From Halobacteriovorax marinus SJ (lineage in GTDB: Bacteria; Bdellovibrionota; Bacteriovoracia; Bacteriovoracales; Bacteriovoracaceae), in the NCBI RefSeq assembly GCF_000210915.2, contig NC_016620.1, positions 1,426,001 through 1,490,000 of the forward strand: 64,000 bases of DNA, read 5' to 3'. Position 1 is the stretch's first letter. Each line of letters opens with the position of its first letter. A program made the position numbers and the translations under genes. Under the pieces are notes generated by a model, which worked only from the letters and a program-made list of their open reading frames with translations, was not told where the DNA came from and made no database searches. Shown one piece after another: positions 1-6,887 of the stretch.

Positions 1-14
1 TGTAGTGTGTGGGT

Positions 15-53
15 GTCAGGTAACAAGCTTCGGCTTGTTACCTGACTTTTTTT
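15..53 (+). terminator. Rho-independent terminator of an upstream plus-strand gene
   Basis: A perfect 14-bp stem (15-28 with 33-46) closed by a TTCG tetraloop is followed by seven T. The T run lies only on the plus-strand side, so it ends a gene to the left of the window. The DOMON-like gene stops at 52, so the two transcription units converge here. Confidence 0.9.
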
Positions 54-564
54 ATAGTGCTACAAATAAGTTTTGATCATGAAAATTTGGTCCATTTTGA
101 GAATGCTCTATGGCCCAATAACTTAAGTCATTTTCTTTTATTACCGCCGTTAAATTCATTCTTAGGTCCTTTGAAAAATCAAAGTTCTCAATCAGCGACA
201 ATTTATTAATTTCCACTTCTAAAAGATAAGTTGTGCTCTCTCTTTTCTCAGATATATTTAAAATTTCGCATTCACTTTCTTTTAAAGGTGAGCGGTACTG
301 ATCAAAGTAGAAGCAATTCCACTGCCCGCATGGGGAGAAATTGAATTCATAGTAGTGTCCCGCGCAGTCTCTTAAGAAGAACTCAAAACAAGTTCTCTCC
401 CATAATCCAATCTCTCTATTTGAGGAAACTCTTGTAGGTAAGCTCGTATTGGAGTTTAACTTTTCTAGTTTAAATTGTAGTAGAATGGAATCATCACTTA
501 GGCTTGCACTCGCCAGAAGTTCTAGCGAGTGAGCTTTATCAAATGGTTTTAAATTGTAAATCAT
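52..564 (-). CDS. DOMON-like domain protein
   Basis: A 170-residue protein of unknown role. It shows the conserved DOMON-like pattern: a [10 protein letters not shown] segment near residue 55, then [20 protein letters not shown], and a C-terminal [17 protein letters not shown] segment. Proteins of this type are beta-sandwiches thought to bind a ligand such as sugar or heme, but no substrate can be read from the sequence. No signal peptide is visible. Its ATG overlaps the stop of the upstream stomatin gene by 4 bases, so the two are probably translationally coupled. The domain call rests on motif resemblance; the function is open. Confidence 0.7.
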   Translation of the reverse strand: MIYNLKPFDKAHSLELLASASLSDDSILLQFKLEKLNSNTSLPTRVSSNREIGLWERTCFEFFLRDCAGHYYEFNFSPCGQWNCFYFDQYRSPLKESECEILNISEKRESTTYLLEVEINKLSLIENFDFSKDLRMNLTAVIKENDLSYWAIEHSQNGPNFHDQNLFVAL

Positions 565-1307
565 CTCTTAGATATATTATTTAAGAAGTCTATTGGTAGA
601 GGGAAGAATGTTGTTGATTTTCCATCTCCTGAAGAGATTTCTTTCATAGTATCTAGGTATCTAAGAATGATTGCATCTTTTTCACTTCCTAGTATAGCAG
701 CAGCTTCGGCCAACTTCTTAGAAGCCTGTAGCTCTCCATCAGCAGAAATAACTTTCGCTCTCTTATCTCTCTCTGCTTCTGCTTGCTTGGCCATGGCCCT
801 TTGCATTTCTATTGGAAGGTCGATGGCCTTTACTTCTACCGCAGAAACTTTAATTCCCCATGGCTCTGTTTGGTCATCTAGAATTGTTTGAAGCTTTTGA
901 TTGATATCTTCTCTTTGTGAGAGAATTTCATCTAATTCAAATTGTCCAATAACTGATCTAAGTGTAGTCTGAGAGATTTGAGCAGTTGCTTGTAAGCTGT
1001 CTTCAACTGCGATAATTGCTTTCTCTGGATTATTTACTCTAAAGTAGACAACACCATTTACTTTTAAAGTTACGTTATCTTTTGAGATAATATCTTGTGA
1101 AGGAATATCCATAGTCACAGTTCTTAGATCAACTCTTCTCATCTTTTCAAGACCAGGAATTAAAATGATAAGTCCAGGTCCTCGTACACCTGAAAAACGT
1201 CCAAGTCTAAAGATAACAGCTCTCTCATATTCGTTGAGAATTTTGACTGTATTAAAGACTAGAATCAGTAGAATAACGATAAAGGGTACAAAGGGCATGA
1301 TATTCAT
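561..1307 (-). CDS. Stomatin/slipin (SPFH/band 7) membrane protein
   Basis: A 248-residue SPFH protein of normal slipin length. It has one N-terminal membrane segment (about residues 4-22), then the band-7 domain starting [13 protein letters not shown], with the [14 protein letters not shown] and ITKDNVT-like ([16 protein letters not shown]) signatures, and an Ala/Glu-rich coiled helix around residues 165-205. Such proteins form ring-like oligomers that organise membrane microdomains and are substrates of NfeD/STOPP proteases. An NfeD-type protease is encoded 2.2 kb away on the same strand but is separated by two plus-strand genes. A GGAGAAA ribosome site precedes the ATG. It is followed by the DOMON-like gene with a 4-base overlap. 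Confidence 0.92.
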   Translation of the reverse strand: MNIMPFVPFIVILLILVFNTVKILNEYERAVIFRLGRFSGVRGPGLIILIPGLEKMRRVDLRTVTMDIPSQDIISKDNVTLKVNGVVYFRVNNPEKAIIAVEDSLQATAQISQTTLRSVIGQFELDEILSQREDINQKLQTILDDQTEPWGIKVSAVEVKAIDLPIEMQRAMAKQAEAERDKRAKVISADGELQASKKLAEAAAILGSEKDAIILRYLDTMKEISSGDGKSTTFFPLPIDFLNNISKR

Positions 1308-1626
1308 AATTTCTCCAAATTTATAAAATTTGGATCATTTTACCCTGATAAAAATAAGGACTTCAAGAAGATCAGGTACTCGTTGCGTTGCGACTTAAAT
1401 AAAAACCAATTTGACCTAAACTTTACAATATTGTGACAACTCTATGTTTCGTGAATGTAATTATACTTATGAAGGACACTTAGACGCCACTAAGTTAAAA
1501 AATTCTAATTCCCTTCCCCAAATCCCACCTAAATTTTCCCCCCATCTGAGTGTCCTGACCCATTCTGGGTATTGACGTTCTCCTTGTGGATTGAGAAATT
1601 ATTTCTACACACAATCAGGAGCAATA
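1308..1626. other. 319-base intergenic region with long inverted repeat and C-rich tract
   Basis: This is the divergent spacer between the stomatin and MazG-like genes. It holds an 11-bp inverted repeat (1473-1483 with 1546-1556, one G-T pair), a competing local hairpin (1479-1494), and five C runs between 1511 and 1543 that give a G-quadruplex pattern on the minus strand. A TATACT at 1462-1467 would place a plus-strand transcription start close to 1474, but I find no convincing -35. A TTGACG at 1572-1577 could serve the MazG-like gene with a poor -10. No open reading frame of interest is visible. Confidence 0.55.
1473..1556 (+). ncRNA. Possible structured RNA or leader with C-rich loop
   Basis: The ends AGGACACTTAG and CTGAGTGTCCT would pair to close an 84-nt element whose interior is rich in CCC runs and poor in G. 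CTTAG at 1479-1483 can instead pair with CTAAG at 1490-1494, giving two mutually exclusive folds. A TATACT box at 1462-1467 would start transcription almost exactly at the 5' arm. It might be a free small RNA with anti-Shine-Dalgarno-like C runs or the leader of the MazG-like gene. No known family is recognised and the call is an inference from pairing alone. Confidence 0.3.
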
Positions 1627-2019
1627 ATGAACACACAAGAGTATGTAAAGCTAGCAATTAAAACGGAGTCAACTGACTTTGAATCTATGAATACAAGACT
1701 GCAAGACGATGGACTAAAGAGATTGCTTCATGCAGGGATCGGACTTTCTACGGAAGCCGGCGAATTCTTAGATGCATTAAAGAAACATATTTTCTATGGC
1801 AAAGAACTTGATCGTGTCAATTTAGCAGAGGAGATGGGGGATTTATTTTGGTATCTCGCTATTGTTGCTGATGAGCTCGGTGTAAATATGGATGATGTCA
1901 TGGAGAGAAATATAGAGAAATTAAAGGCCAGGTATGGGGAGAAATTCTCAGAAGAGAAGGCCGAGAATAGAGATCTAAAAAATGAGAGATCAATTCTTGA
2001 AAAACAAACAATGAATTAA
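1627..2019 (+). CDS. MazG-like nucleotide pyrophosphohydrolase
   Basis: A 130-residue all-helical MazG-like protein expected to hydrolyse nucleoside triphosphates to the monophosphate and pyrophosphate, i.e. house-cleaning of damaged or excess nucleotides. The metal-binding pattern is visible: GLSTEAGEFLDALKK followed by NLAEEMGDLFWYLA (the ExxE...ExxD motif), then NIEKLKARYGEKF typical of this subfamily. I chose the ATG at 1627 because AGGAG lies at 1617-1621; the frame opens upstream at 1591 but without such a site. The tail after residue 108 is charged and probably disordered. A strong terminator follows immediately. The exact substrate cannot be told. Confidence 0.85.
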   Translation: MNTQEYVKLAIKTESTDFESMNTRLQDDGLKRLLHAGIGLSTEAGEFLDALKKHIFYGKELDRVNLAEEMGDLFWYLAIVADELGVNMDDVMERNIEKLKARYGEKFSEEKAENRDLKNERSILEKQTMN

Positions 2020-2025
2020 AGTAAT

Positions 2026-2051
2026 AAGGCCTCAAGTACGAGGCCTTTTTT
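2026..2051 (+). terminator. Terminator of the MazG-like gene
   Basis: An 8-bp stem AAGGCCTC/GAGGCCTT (2026-2033 with 2040-2047) with a 6-base loop runs into six T (2046-2051). It begins six bases after the stop codon of the MazG-like gene. Confidence 0.85.
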
Positions 2052-2201
2052 ATAGGTTGATCTTTCTTAGTAGACCATTTGCCCACATAGAAAACTCGTT
2101 TCTAAGCCAGCTAATATCTTCAAACTTTACAACACCGTGCTGATTGAGGGCGAGTAGTAGAGTGAATACGTTGGATAATTTCTTTCTTGGTAGTGTCATA
2201 T
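2050..2201 (-). pseudogene. Small open reading frame broken by a frameshift
   Basis: On the minus strand an ATG at 2201 has a good ribosome site (AAAAGGA, 5 bases away) and begins MTLPRKKLSNVFTL. At a CTCTCT run near 2160 the frame is lost. Adding one base there, or removing two, lets it continue LLLALNQHGVVKFEDISWLR and on to a TAA at 2050-2052, giving about 50 residues with a protein-like composition. I recognise no family. It may be a decayed small gene, a sequencing error at the dinucleotide run, or chance. The downstream part lies against the MazG-like gene's terminator. Confidence 0.35.
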
Positions 2202-2301
2202 AAATCCTTTTATCTATTTTTAATAGATATGGGCGGGATTATCAAGTTCCCTTAGGCCTAATTTTTTTAAAAGATATTTTAATTAAACCGATAAGATCAC
2301 T

Positions 2302-3534
2302 ATGATAGTGAGTCTCTATAAATATATAGTATTTTTCTTATGCCTAGTCTTAATTCCATTAAGAGCTAGTGCGATAGATATTAAGATTAGTGAAGACTTG
2401 CGAGAAGCCTATGATATGTATAGAGAGATCAAGAAGGCCGGTGGATTTGAATTAGTCGAAGTTCCTAAGGAGAGTGTAAGAGAGACCGCTCTATGTGTCT
2501 CTTGTCATAAGCTATCTGGTCTAACAAAAGAAGTGAATAAGGTACTCTTAGCACTTGCTGAAAACGAAGATAAATTAGATCCTTCCAAGAGAACAGTAGA
2601 GGAAGTAGAGGGGCTTAGCGCTCTCTACCACTACACTTTATCTGAAGGAGATTTCTTTAAAGAGAGTGTTTGTGAGAGATTCGATGATTCTCATAATAGA
2701 GAATTCGATGAGAATATTGACTTTAGTAGGGCCCATATTCTCGCTTCTAATGAAATTCCCATCGCAAACTTAAACTCCTTTCATCTTCGCGATGGTAAGA
2801 AGAGAACTTTCTTCTATAAGGCCAAGGGCGAAGAAGATCTCTATATCAGAATTGATGTTCACGACCAAGAAAAGGCAAGAATCACTTATTACAAATTAAA
2901 TACTGTTGCTGCCTCTGGTTCTAATGGCGCAGGAAGTAGTGTCGCCCAGGAGCCTGCTCGTAAGAAAAAGAAAAGGGAGAGCTGGAGTCTATGGACAGGT
3001 AGTAGTGAGGATGATGAACCACAAACTGAAAGTGAGTCTCATATAAGTTATGGCGCAGGAGTTTCTATTGAACACAAAGATCACTTGCCGCGCAAGCTGA
3101 CTCTTATAAAGGGAAATTCATTTACAACTCTAGGGAGTGCTCTTGGAGTAAAGACAAGTACAGAGCTTAGTACCAAAGAGCAAGTCGCCTCAATTAGTTT
3201 GAGCTCCAGTAAGGGTGATGACTACGCTAAGTTAGAATTAGATAAGGATGTTTTAGAATTACAAGTCCCTACTAAAGTAGATATTCTTGATAGTGGGCTT
3301 AAGCTTGAGACAGTCTTTTCTATGAACTCAAACGAGGAGCAAGAAGTTTCTTTTAGTCTCGCGGGAGAGCGCAGGGCCAGCACAAGTCTTATTCTTCGCC
3401 GAGATGAGAGAGGAAACTCAGGCACTCTGGCAAGGACTCAGAGATTTGGAGAGTCACAGTCTTTAAGTGTTCAATTCACTGGCGGTGACTCTAGGTCTAA
3501 TGAAGCGTGGATTCGCTATGAATTAGCCTTTTAG
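2302..3534 (+). CDS. Secreted protein with one CXXCH motif, family unknown
   Basis: A 410-residue exported protein. Residues 1-24 form a signal peptide ending RASA. A single CVSCH motif at residues 65-69 is the pattern for covalent heme c attachment, though one motif alone is not proof. A basic/Ser-rich linker (about 205-245) separates the N-terminal part from a C-terminal half rich in alternating polar/hydrophobic strands that ends in ...RYELAF, resembling an outer-membrane barrel or a beta-helix. I know no named family. The 3' end overlaps the convergent NfeD-type gene by 12 bases. Function is unknown; a heme-bearing envelope protein is one possibility. Confidence 0.75.
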   Translation: MIVSLYKYIVFFLCLVLIPLRASAIDIKISEDLREAYDMYREIKKAGGFELVEVPKESVRETALCVSCHKLSGLTKEVNKVLLALAENEDKLDPSKRTVEEVEGLSALYHYTLSEGDFFKESVCERFDDSHNREFDENIDFSRAHILASNEIPIANLNSFHLRDGKKRTFFYKAKGEEDLYIRIDVHDQEKARITYYKLNTVAASGSNGAGSSVAQEPARKKKKRESWSLWTGSSEDDEPQTESESHISYGAGVSIEHKDHLPRKLTLIKGNSFTTLGSALGVKTSTELSTKEQVASISLSSSKGDDYAKLELDKDVLELQVPTKVDILDSGLKLETVFSMNSNEEQEVSFSLAGERRASTSLILRRDERGNSGTLARTQRFGESQSLSVQFTGGDSRSNEAWIRYELAF

Positions 3535-4827
3535 AGAAAGCTCCGTCTGCTCAAGAACTTCTACACTCTCACCAATATCGTATTTCTTAGAACTTTCTAA
3601 ATTCCAAACTTCTCCATGTATTTTTACTTGGTACTTAAAGTTTGATCCGTCTTCGGACTCTGAGAGAATGGCCAGAATTGTCGCCTCTTCACCAACCTGA
3701 TTATTAAATTTCGTTTGACCAATATTCTTATGGTCTTTAACTAAGTAATAGCCTACAAGAAGAAGAAAGAAGCTAATGGCACCGGCCGCTGAATAGATAA
3801 GAGTTTGACTAACAACAATGTAGCTATCATCTGTGCGCAGTAAAAAGAGCGATCCCGTAATAAAGCTTCCTAGACCTGCAAGTGAGAGTATTCCATAACT
3901 CGTGATATAGATTTCAATGATAAATAAAACAAAGGCCAGAATAATAAGTCCCATGGCCCCAAAGTTTAATGGGAGCACTTGAAAGCCAATGGCCGCAAGT
4001 AGTAGGGCAAAGGCACCGAGAGATCCAGCAATAAATCCTCCCGGAGCTTGAAACTCTAAATAAATTAATGCCGCACCAATGAGAAAGAGAATATAGGCAG
4101 TATTTGGGTTGGCAAAAATATTGAGAAGCTTTTGACCAAGATCCATTTCATAGCTTGTGAAGTTAATATTCTTTGAAACAATTTTCCTATCTTCTCCTAG
4201 GATATGGATAACTCTCTGGTCGAGTACTTTACTTAGTTGGGATTTCTTATTTAAAATTTCATCGATTAATTTCTTTTCTTTCGCAACGTTTGCCTCGAAG
4301 CTTGAAGCCTTCTCAATCATATCTCCAAAGAGTGTTGCATTTCTTCCTCTCGTTTGGGCCAAACTCTGCACTAGGGCCTTTAAGTCATTAACAGACTTAG
4401 ATCTAAGATCTGATTGTTCGATATTGCCCGACATCTGAATGGGAGTAGCGGCACCAATATTGGTTCCGTCTGACATGAGGAGAACGTGGGCAGCACTGGA
4501 GATGATAGCTCCTGCACTCGTGGCGCTCGCTCCCTCTGGTGAGACCCAAATAATAACTGGTTTATCGCTATTGCCAATGAGTGTGAGAATTTCCTTCGTT
4601 GTGGAAACAAGACCACCAGGAGTATTCATTTTAATAAGTATGGCGTCACTTTTTTGTTTAGTGGCCCGATTAAAACCTTGTTCAATGTAGTTAAAAGTTG
4701 CAGGAGTGATAGGAGAGTTAATACTTAGTTCTAGAACTTCTTCAATATGTATATCACTGGCCTTCGCATCTTTAAAAAAAGTGAGTAGAGATATTGTTAA
4801 GATTAGAAGTATTTGATAGGTTTTCAT
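3523..4827 (-). CDS. NfeD-family membrane-bound ClpP-class serine protease
   Basis: A 434-residue STOPP/NfeD protein. A signal peptide (about 1-23) leads into a ClpP-like periplasmic protease domain with NTPGG (68-72) and the nucleophile Ser104 in ATSAG; Lys144 in SKSVND is the likely dyad partner by analogy with the archaeal PH1510 enzyme. Four or so membrane helices follow (about 235-360) and then a C-terminal OB-fold NfeD domain (about 375-434). Such proteases cleave the C-terminus of partner stomatins, and a slipin lies nearby at 561-1307. The frame extends to a TTG at 4842, but the ATG at 4827 has AGGATAAA in front and starts the signal peptide properly. Confidence 0.92.
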   Translation of the reverse strand: MKTYQILLILTISLLTFFKDAKASDIHIEEVLELSINSPITPATFNYIEQGFNRATKQKSDAILIKMNTPGGLVSTTKEILTLIGNSDKPVIIWVSPEGASATSAGAIISSAAHVLLMSDGTNIGAATPIQMSGNIEQSDLRSKSVNDLKALVQSLAQTRGRNATLFGDMIEKASSFEANVAKEKKLIDEILNKKSQLSKVLDQRVIHILGEDRKIVSKNINFTSYEMDLGQKLLNIFANPNTAYILFLIGAALIYLEFQAPGGFIAGSLGAFALLLAAIGFQVLPLNFGAMGLIILAFVLFIIEIYITSYGILSLAGLGSFITGSLFLLRTDDSYIVVSQTLIYSAAGAISFFLLLVGYYLVKDHKNIGQTKFNNQVGEEATILAILSESEDGSNFKYQVKIHGEVWNLESSKKYDIGESVEVLEQTELSLKG

Positions 4828-4847
4828 ACTTTTTATCCTCAATTTCT

Positions 4848-6170
4848 ATGGAGTTACACTTGCAACCATTATTTAAAATAATATTATGTCATATTTTAAA
4901 CCCTAAATCAGATAAGTCATGCGATTTCGTCAAAAATGCGGCCTTAGTCTTAAAAAGATCTAAAGATGGCTATAAAGTTGTTGAATATGGAAGGGAAAAA
5001 GATATTCTTCCACAATATGCTAGTAAGAAATCTATTGAAGTTATGGACACGCTTGGAAAAGTTGTGATGCCTTCTTTCTTTGATACTCACTTTCACTGGG
5101 TTCAGGATGATGTGAGATTAATGCCTAAGAAGAATCTTCTTCAATGGCTTATTAATTACACGTGGCCTTATGAAGCTAAGTTTAAAGATAAATCTTATTC
5201 AAAATCAAAAGCTCAGAAATTTTCCGAGGAGCTAGCTTCAGTTGGAACTCTTGGAGGAGCTTGTTATGCCTCTATTCACGCGCACACTGTTGATGATGCT
5301 CTTAAGTACTTCGTTGGTGATTTTGTTGTTGGAAATGTTTTAATGACAATGGAGTCTCCTGACTATCTTACACAAACTAAGAAGCAGGCCATCTCTCTTG
5401 TAAAAAAACAAACTAAGAAGTTTAAGGAGAAGTATGCAGTAACTCCGAGGTTTGCTCCTACAACTCACCCTGATGTTATGGAGCAAGCAAGTAAGCTGGC
5501 CAGAGAGAATAAATCATTTATTCAAACTCACTTAAGTGAAACAGAAAATGAAATTGATTACGTGATGGGACTCTATAAGAATATTGAAGGATATGAAAAA
5601 GTCGCAACTTATACAGATATCTATAAGAAAGCAAAAGTCTTAGGTCCAAAGACTATTATGGGTCACGGAATTTACTTATCAAAAGATGAGATGAAAACAC
5701 TCTCTAAGACAAGAACTTCTATTGCTCATTGCCCGACTTCAAATGCGCCTGTTAAGCAATTGGGTCTAGGTTCTGGATTATTTAATTTTAAATTTGCTGA
5801 AAAGCACGGAGTTGATTGGTCTCTAGCTAGTGATATAGGTGGTGGTCCTTTTGTTTCTATGTTTGATGTTATGCAGTCTTTTGTTGCTCAAAATAGAGCG
5901 GCGAAGGTGAGTGGGGCAACTTATACAAAGGCGCTTTTCCGCGCCACTGTAGCGGGTGCTAGGGCCCTTAAAATGGAAAAGAAAGCTGGTAGCTTTGAAG
6001 CTGGTAAGTTTGGTAATTTCATTGTCGTAAACACTCCTAAAGATCTCACTGGTGGAGCAGAGAAAGTCCTAGAGAGAATTGTCTCTAGCCAAAGAAAGTC
6101 TAGAAAGAAATATGATGCCATGGTTGAGCAAACTTTCTACCGTGGTGAGTGCATTTTCCAGCGAGACTAA
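4848..6170 (+). CDS. guaD: Amidohydrolase, guanine deaminase-like
   Basis: A metal-dependent amidohydrolase of about 440 residues, the usual length of guanine deaminase, which converts guanine to xanthine and ammonia. Visible metal ligands are the DTHFHW motif after VVMPSFF, QTHLSE, the GHGIYLS segment, AHCPTSN, and Asp in LASDIGGGPFVSM; the DIGGG form is typical of guanine deaminases rather than of SAH or cytosine deaminases. The start is uncertain: the frame is open from 4794 and overlaps the divergent NfeD gene. The ATG at 4848 is the first that leaves the neighbour intact, but no clear ribosome site is seen. A hairpin terminator follows. Confidence 0.8.
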   Translation: MELHLQPLFKIILCHILNPKSDKSCDFVKNAALVLKRSKDGYKVVEYGREKDILPQYASKKSIEVMDTLGKVVMPSFFDTHFHWVQDDVRLMPKKNLLQWLINYTWPYEAKFKDKSYSKSKAQKFSEELASVGTLGGACYASIHAHTVDDALKYFVGDFVVGNVLMTMESPDYLTQTKKQAISLVKKQTKKFKEKYAVTPRFAPTTHPDVMEQASKLARENKSFIQTHLSETENEIDYVMGLYKNIEGYEKVATYTDIYKKAKVLGPKTIMGHGIYLSKDEMKTLSKTRTSIAHCPTSNAPVKQLGLGSGLFNFKFAEKHGVDWSLASDIGGGPFVSMFDVMQSFVAQNRAAKVSGATYTKALFRATVAGARALKMEKKAGSFEAGKFGNFIVVNTPKDLTGGAEKVLERIVSSQRKSRKKYDAMVEQTFYRGECIFQRD

Positions 6171-6179
6171 TCCCTTTTT

Positions 6180-6211
6180 GGGCCCTGCGGGGCACGGGTC
6201 CCATGATTTTT
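6180..6211 (+). terminator. Probable terminator of the amidohydrolase gene
   Basis: A GC-rich hairpin (GGGCCC-TGC-GGG-GCA-C-GGG-T-CCC, 6180-6202, two small bulges) is followed by ATGATTTTTATTT. It lies 10 bases after the stop codon. Confidence 0.6.
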
Positions 6212-6285
6212 ATTTAAATCAGAGCTTCATATTGAGGATTTATATAGTTTAGTTTCTTAACTAGTTGATAATTTGTGGTTAATTT

Positions 6286-6300
6286 TTAAGAAAATCTTAA
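6286..6300. promoter_or_regulatory. Palindromic operator candidate
   Basis: TTAAGA and TCTTAA arms are separated by AAA, a perfect 6-bp inverted repeat about 208 bases upstream of the XRE regulator start. No bound protein is known. In so AT-rich a stretch a chance palindrome is possible. Confidence 0.3.
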
Positions 6301-6420
6301 CTTAAGTGGAATTTGTTTCCTAATTATCAAGAAAATTTAAGGTTGAAATATAAAAATTATTCACCTCTATTGAGTCTAAGTGTTTGATATAAATGAAAAG
6401 TTAAAAAATCTTGATAAATA

Positions 6421-6461
6421 TAACCAAAAGTTATTTGGAATTAACCATGATTATTTGGTAT
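6421..6461. promoter_or_regulatory. Tandem repeat, operator candidate of the XRE gene
   Basis: Two head-to-tail copies of TAACCA-(3-4 nt)-TTATTTGG(A/T)AT lie at 6421-6441 and 6442-6461, one after the other, 47 bases before the start codon of the helix-turn-helix gene. Each copy carries CCA...TGG dyad halves. The roughly two-helical-turn spacing fits side-by-side binding of a dimeric regulator, possibly autoregulation. Confidence 0.45.
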
Positions 6462-6507
6462 TTTATTTATAAATAAATGTGATGATTTAAACACAGGAGA
6501 AAACATC

Positions 6508-6831
6508 ATGCGCTGCTTTACAAATATTGCAAAATTAATCAGAACTAAGAGAATCAACCATCCAAAAGGTTACTCTCAATCAGAACTATCTCATCTTCTA
6601 GGATATAAGAATGGTCAGTTTATCTCTAACGTTGAGAGAGCTCTATGTAATATTCCTTTAAAGATGCTTAAGAAAGTTTCTGAAGTTTTAGATATTAATG
6701 CTGACGAACTTAAGGAAGCTATCCTTAAAGATCACGACCAAACTCTTGATAACTACCTAAAGCTTGAAGGTGCTTCTGAAATGATGCCAAATACTGTTAA
6801 GAAAGCTTCTGTAGTATCTGCACAAATTTAA
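6508..6831 (+). CDS. XRE-family helix-turn-helix regulator
   Basis: A 107-residue small regulator. Residues about 5-70 form an XRE/Cro-type five-helix DNA-binding domain: IAKLIRTKR, then GYSQSELSHLLGYKNGQFISNVERA (helices 2 and 3) and PLKMLKKVSEVLDINADELKEAIL. The remaining 35 residues carry no recognisable domain. AGGAG at 6495-6499 precedes the ATG. It stands alone between two terminators, with an unusually long repeat-bearing upstream region, so it is probably autoregulated. Its targets are unknown. Confidence 0.85.
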   Translation: MRCFTNIAKLIRTKRINHPKGYSQSELSHLLGYKNGQFISNVERALCNIPLKMLKKVSEVLDINADELKEAILKDHDQTLDNYLKLEGASEMMPNTVKKASVVSAQI

Positions 6832-6858
6832 TTTCATTTTAATTAGATTAGAAAAATA

Positions 6859-6885
6859 AAGGCCGCATTCTCTGCGGCCTTATTT
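6859..6885. terminator. Bidirectional terminator
   Basis: AAGGCCGCA (6859-6867) pairs with TGCGGCCTT (6873-6881) over a 5-base loop. T-rich sequence lies on both sides; TTATTTTT on the minus strand is the stronger. It separates the convergent XRE gene and the Cys-repeat protein gene. Confidence 0.8.
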
Positions 6886-6887
6886 AT

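Larger units (their letters stand above)
6212..6507. other. Long AT-rich leader/promoter region of the XRE regulator
   Basis: No gene is seen. The stretch is very AT-rich and contains a perfect palindrome TTAAGA-AAA-TCTTAA (6286-6300) and a tandem imperfect repeat (6421-6461) directly upstream of a helix-turn-helix gene. The repeated motifs and the unusual length of the gap suggest a regulated promoter. Confidence 0.6.

Noticed and set aside
5395-5450. Lys-rich A-tract in the amidohydrolase as possible slippage site
   Set aside because: The frame is intact on both sides and homologous motifs continue; no sign of frameshifting.
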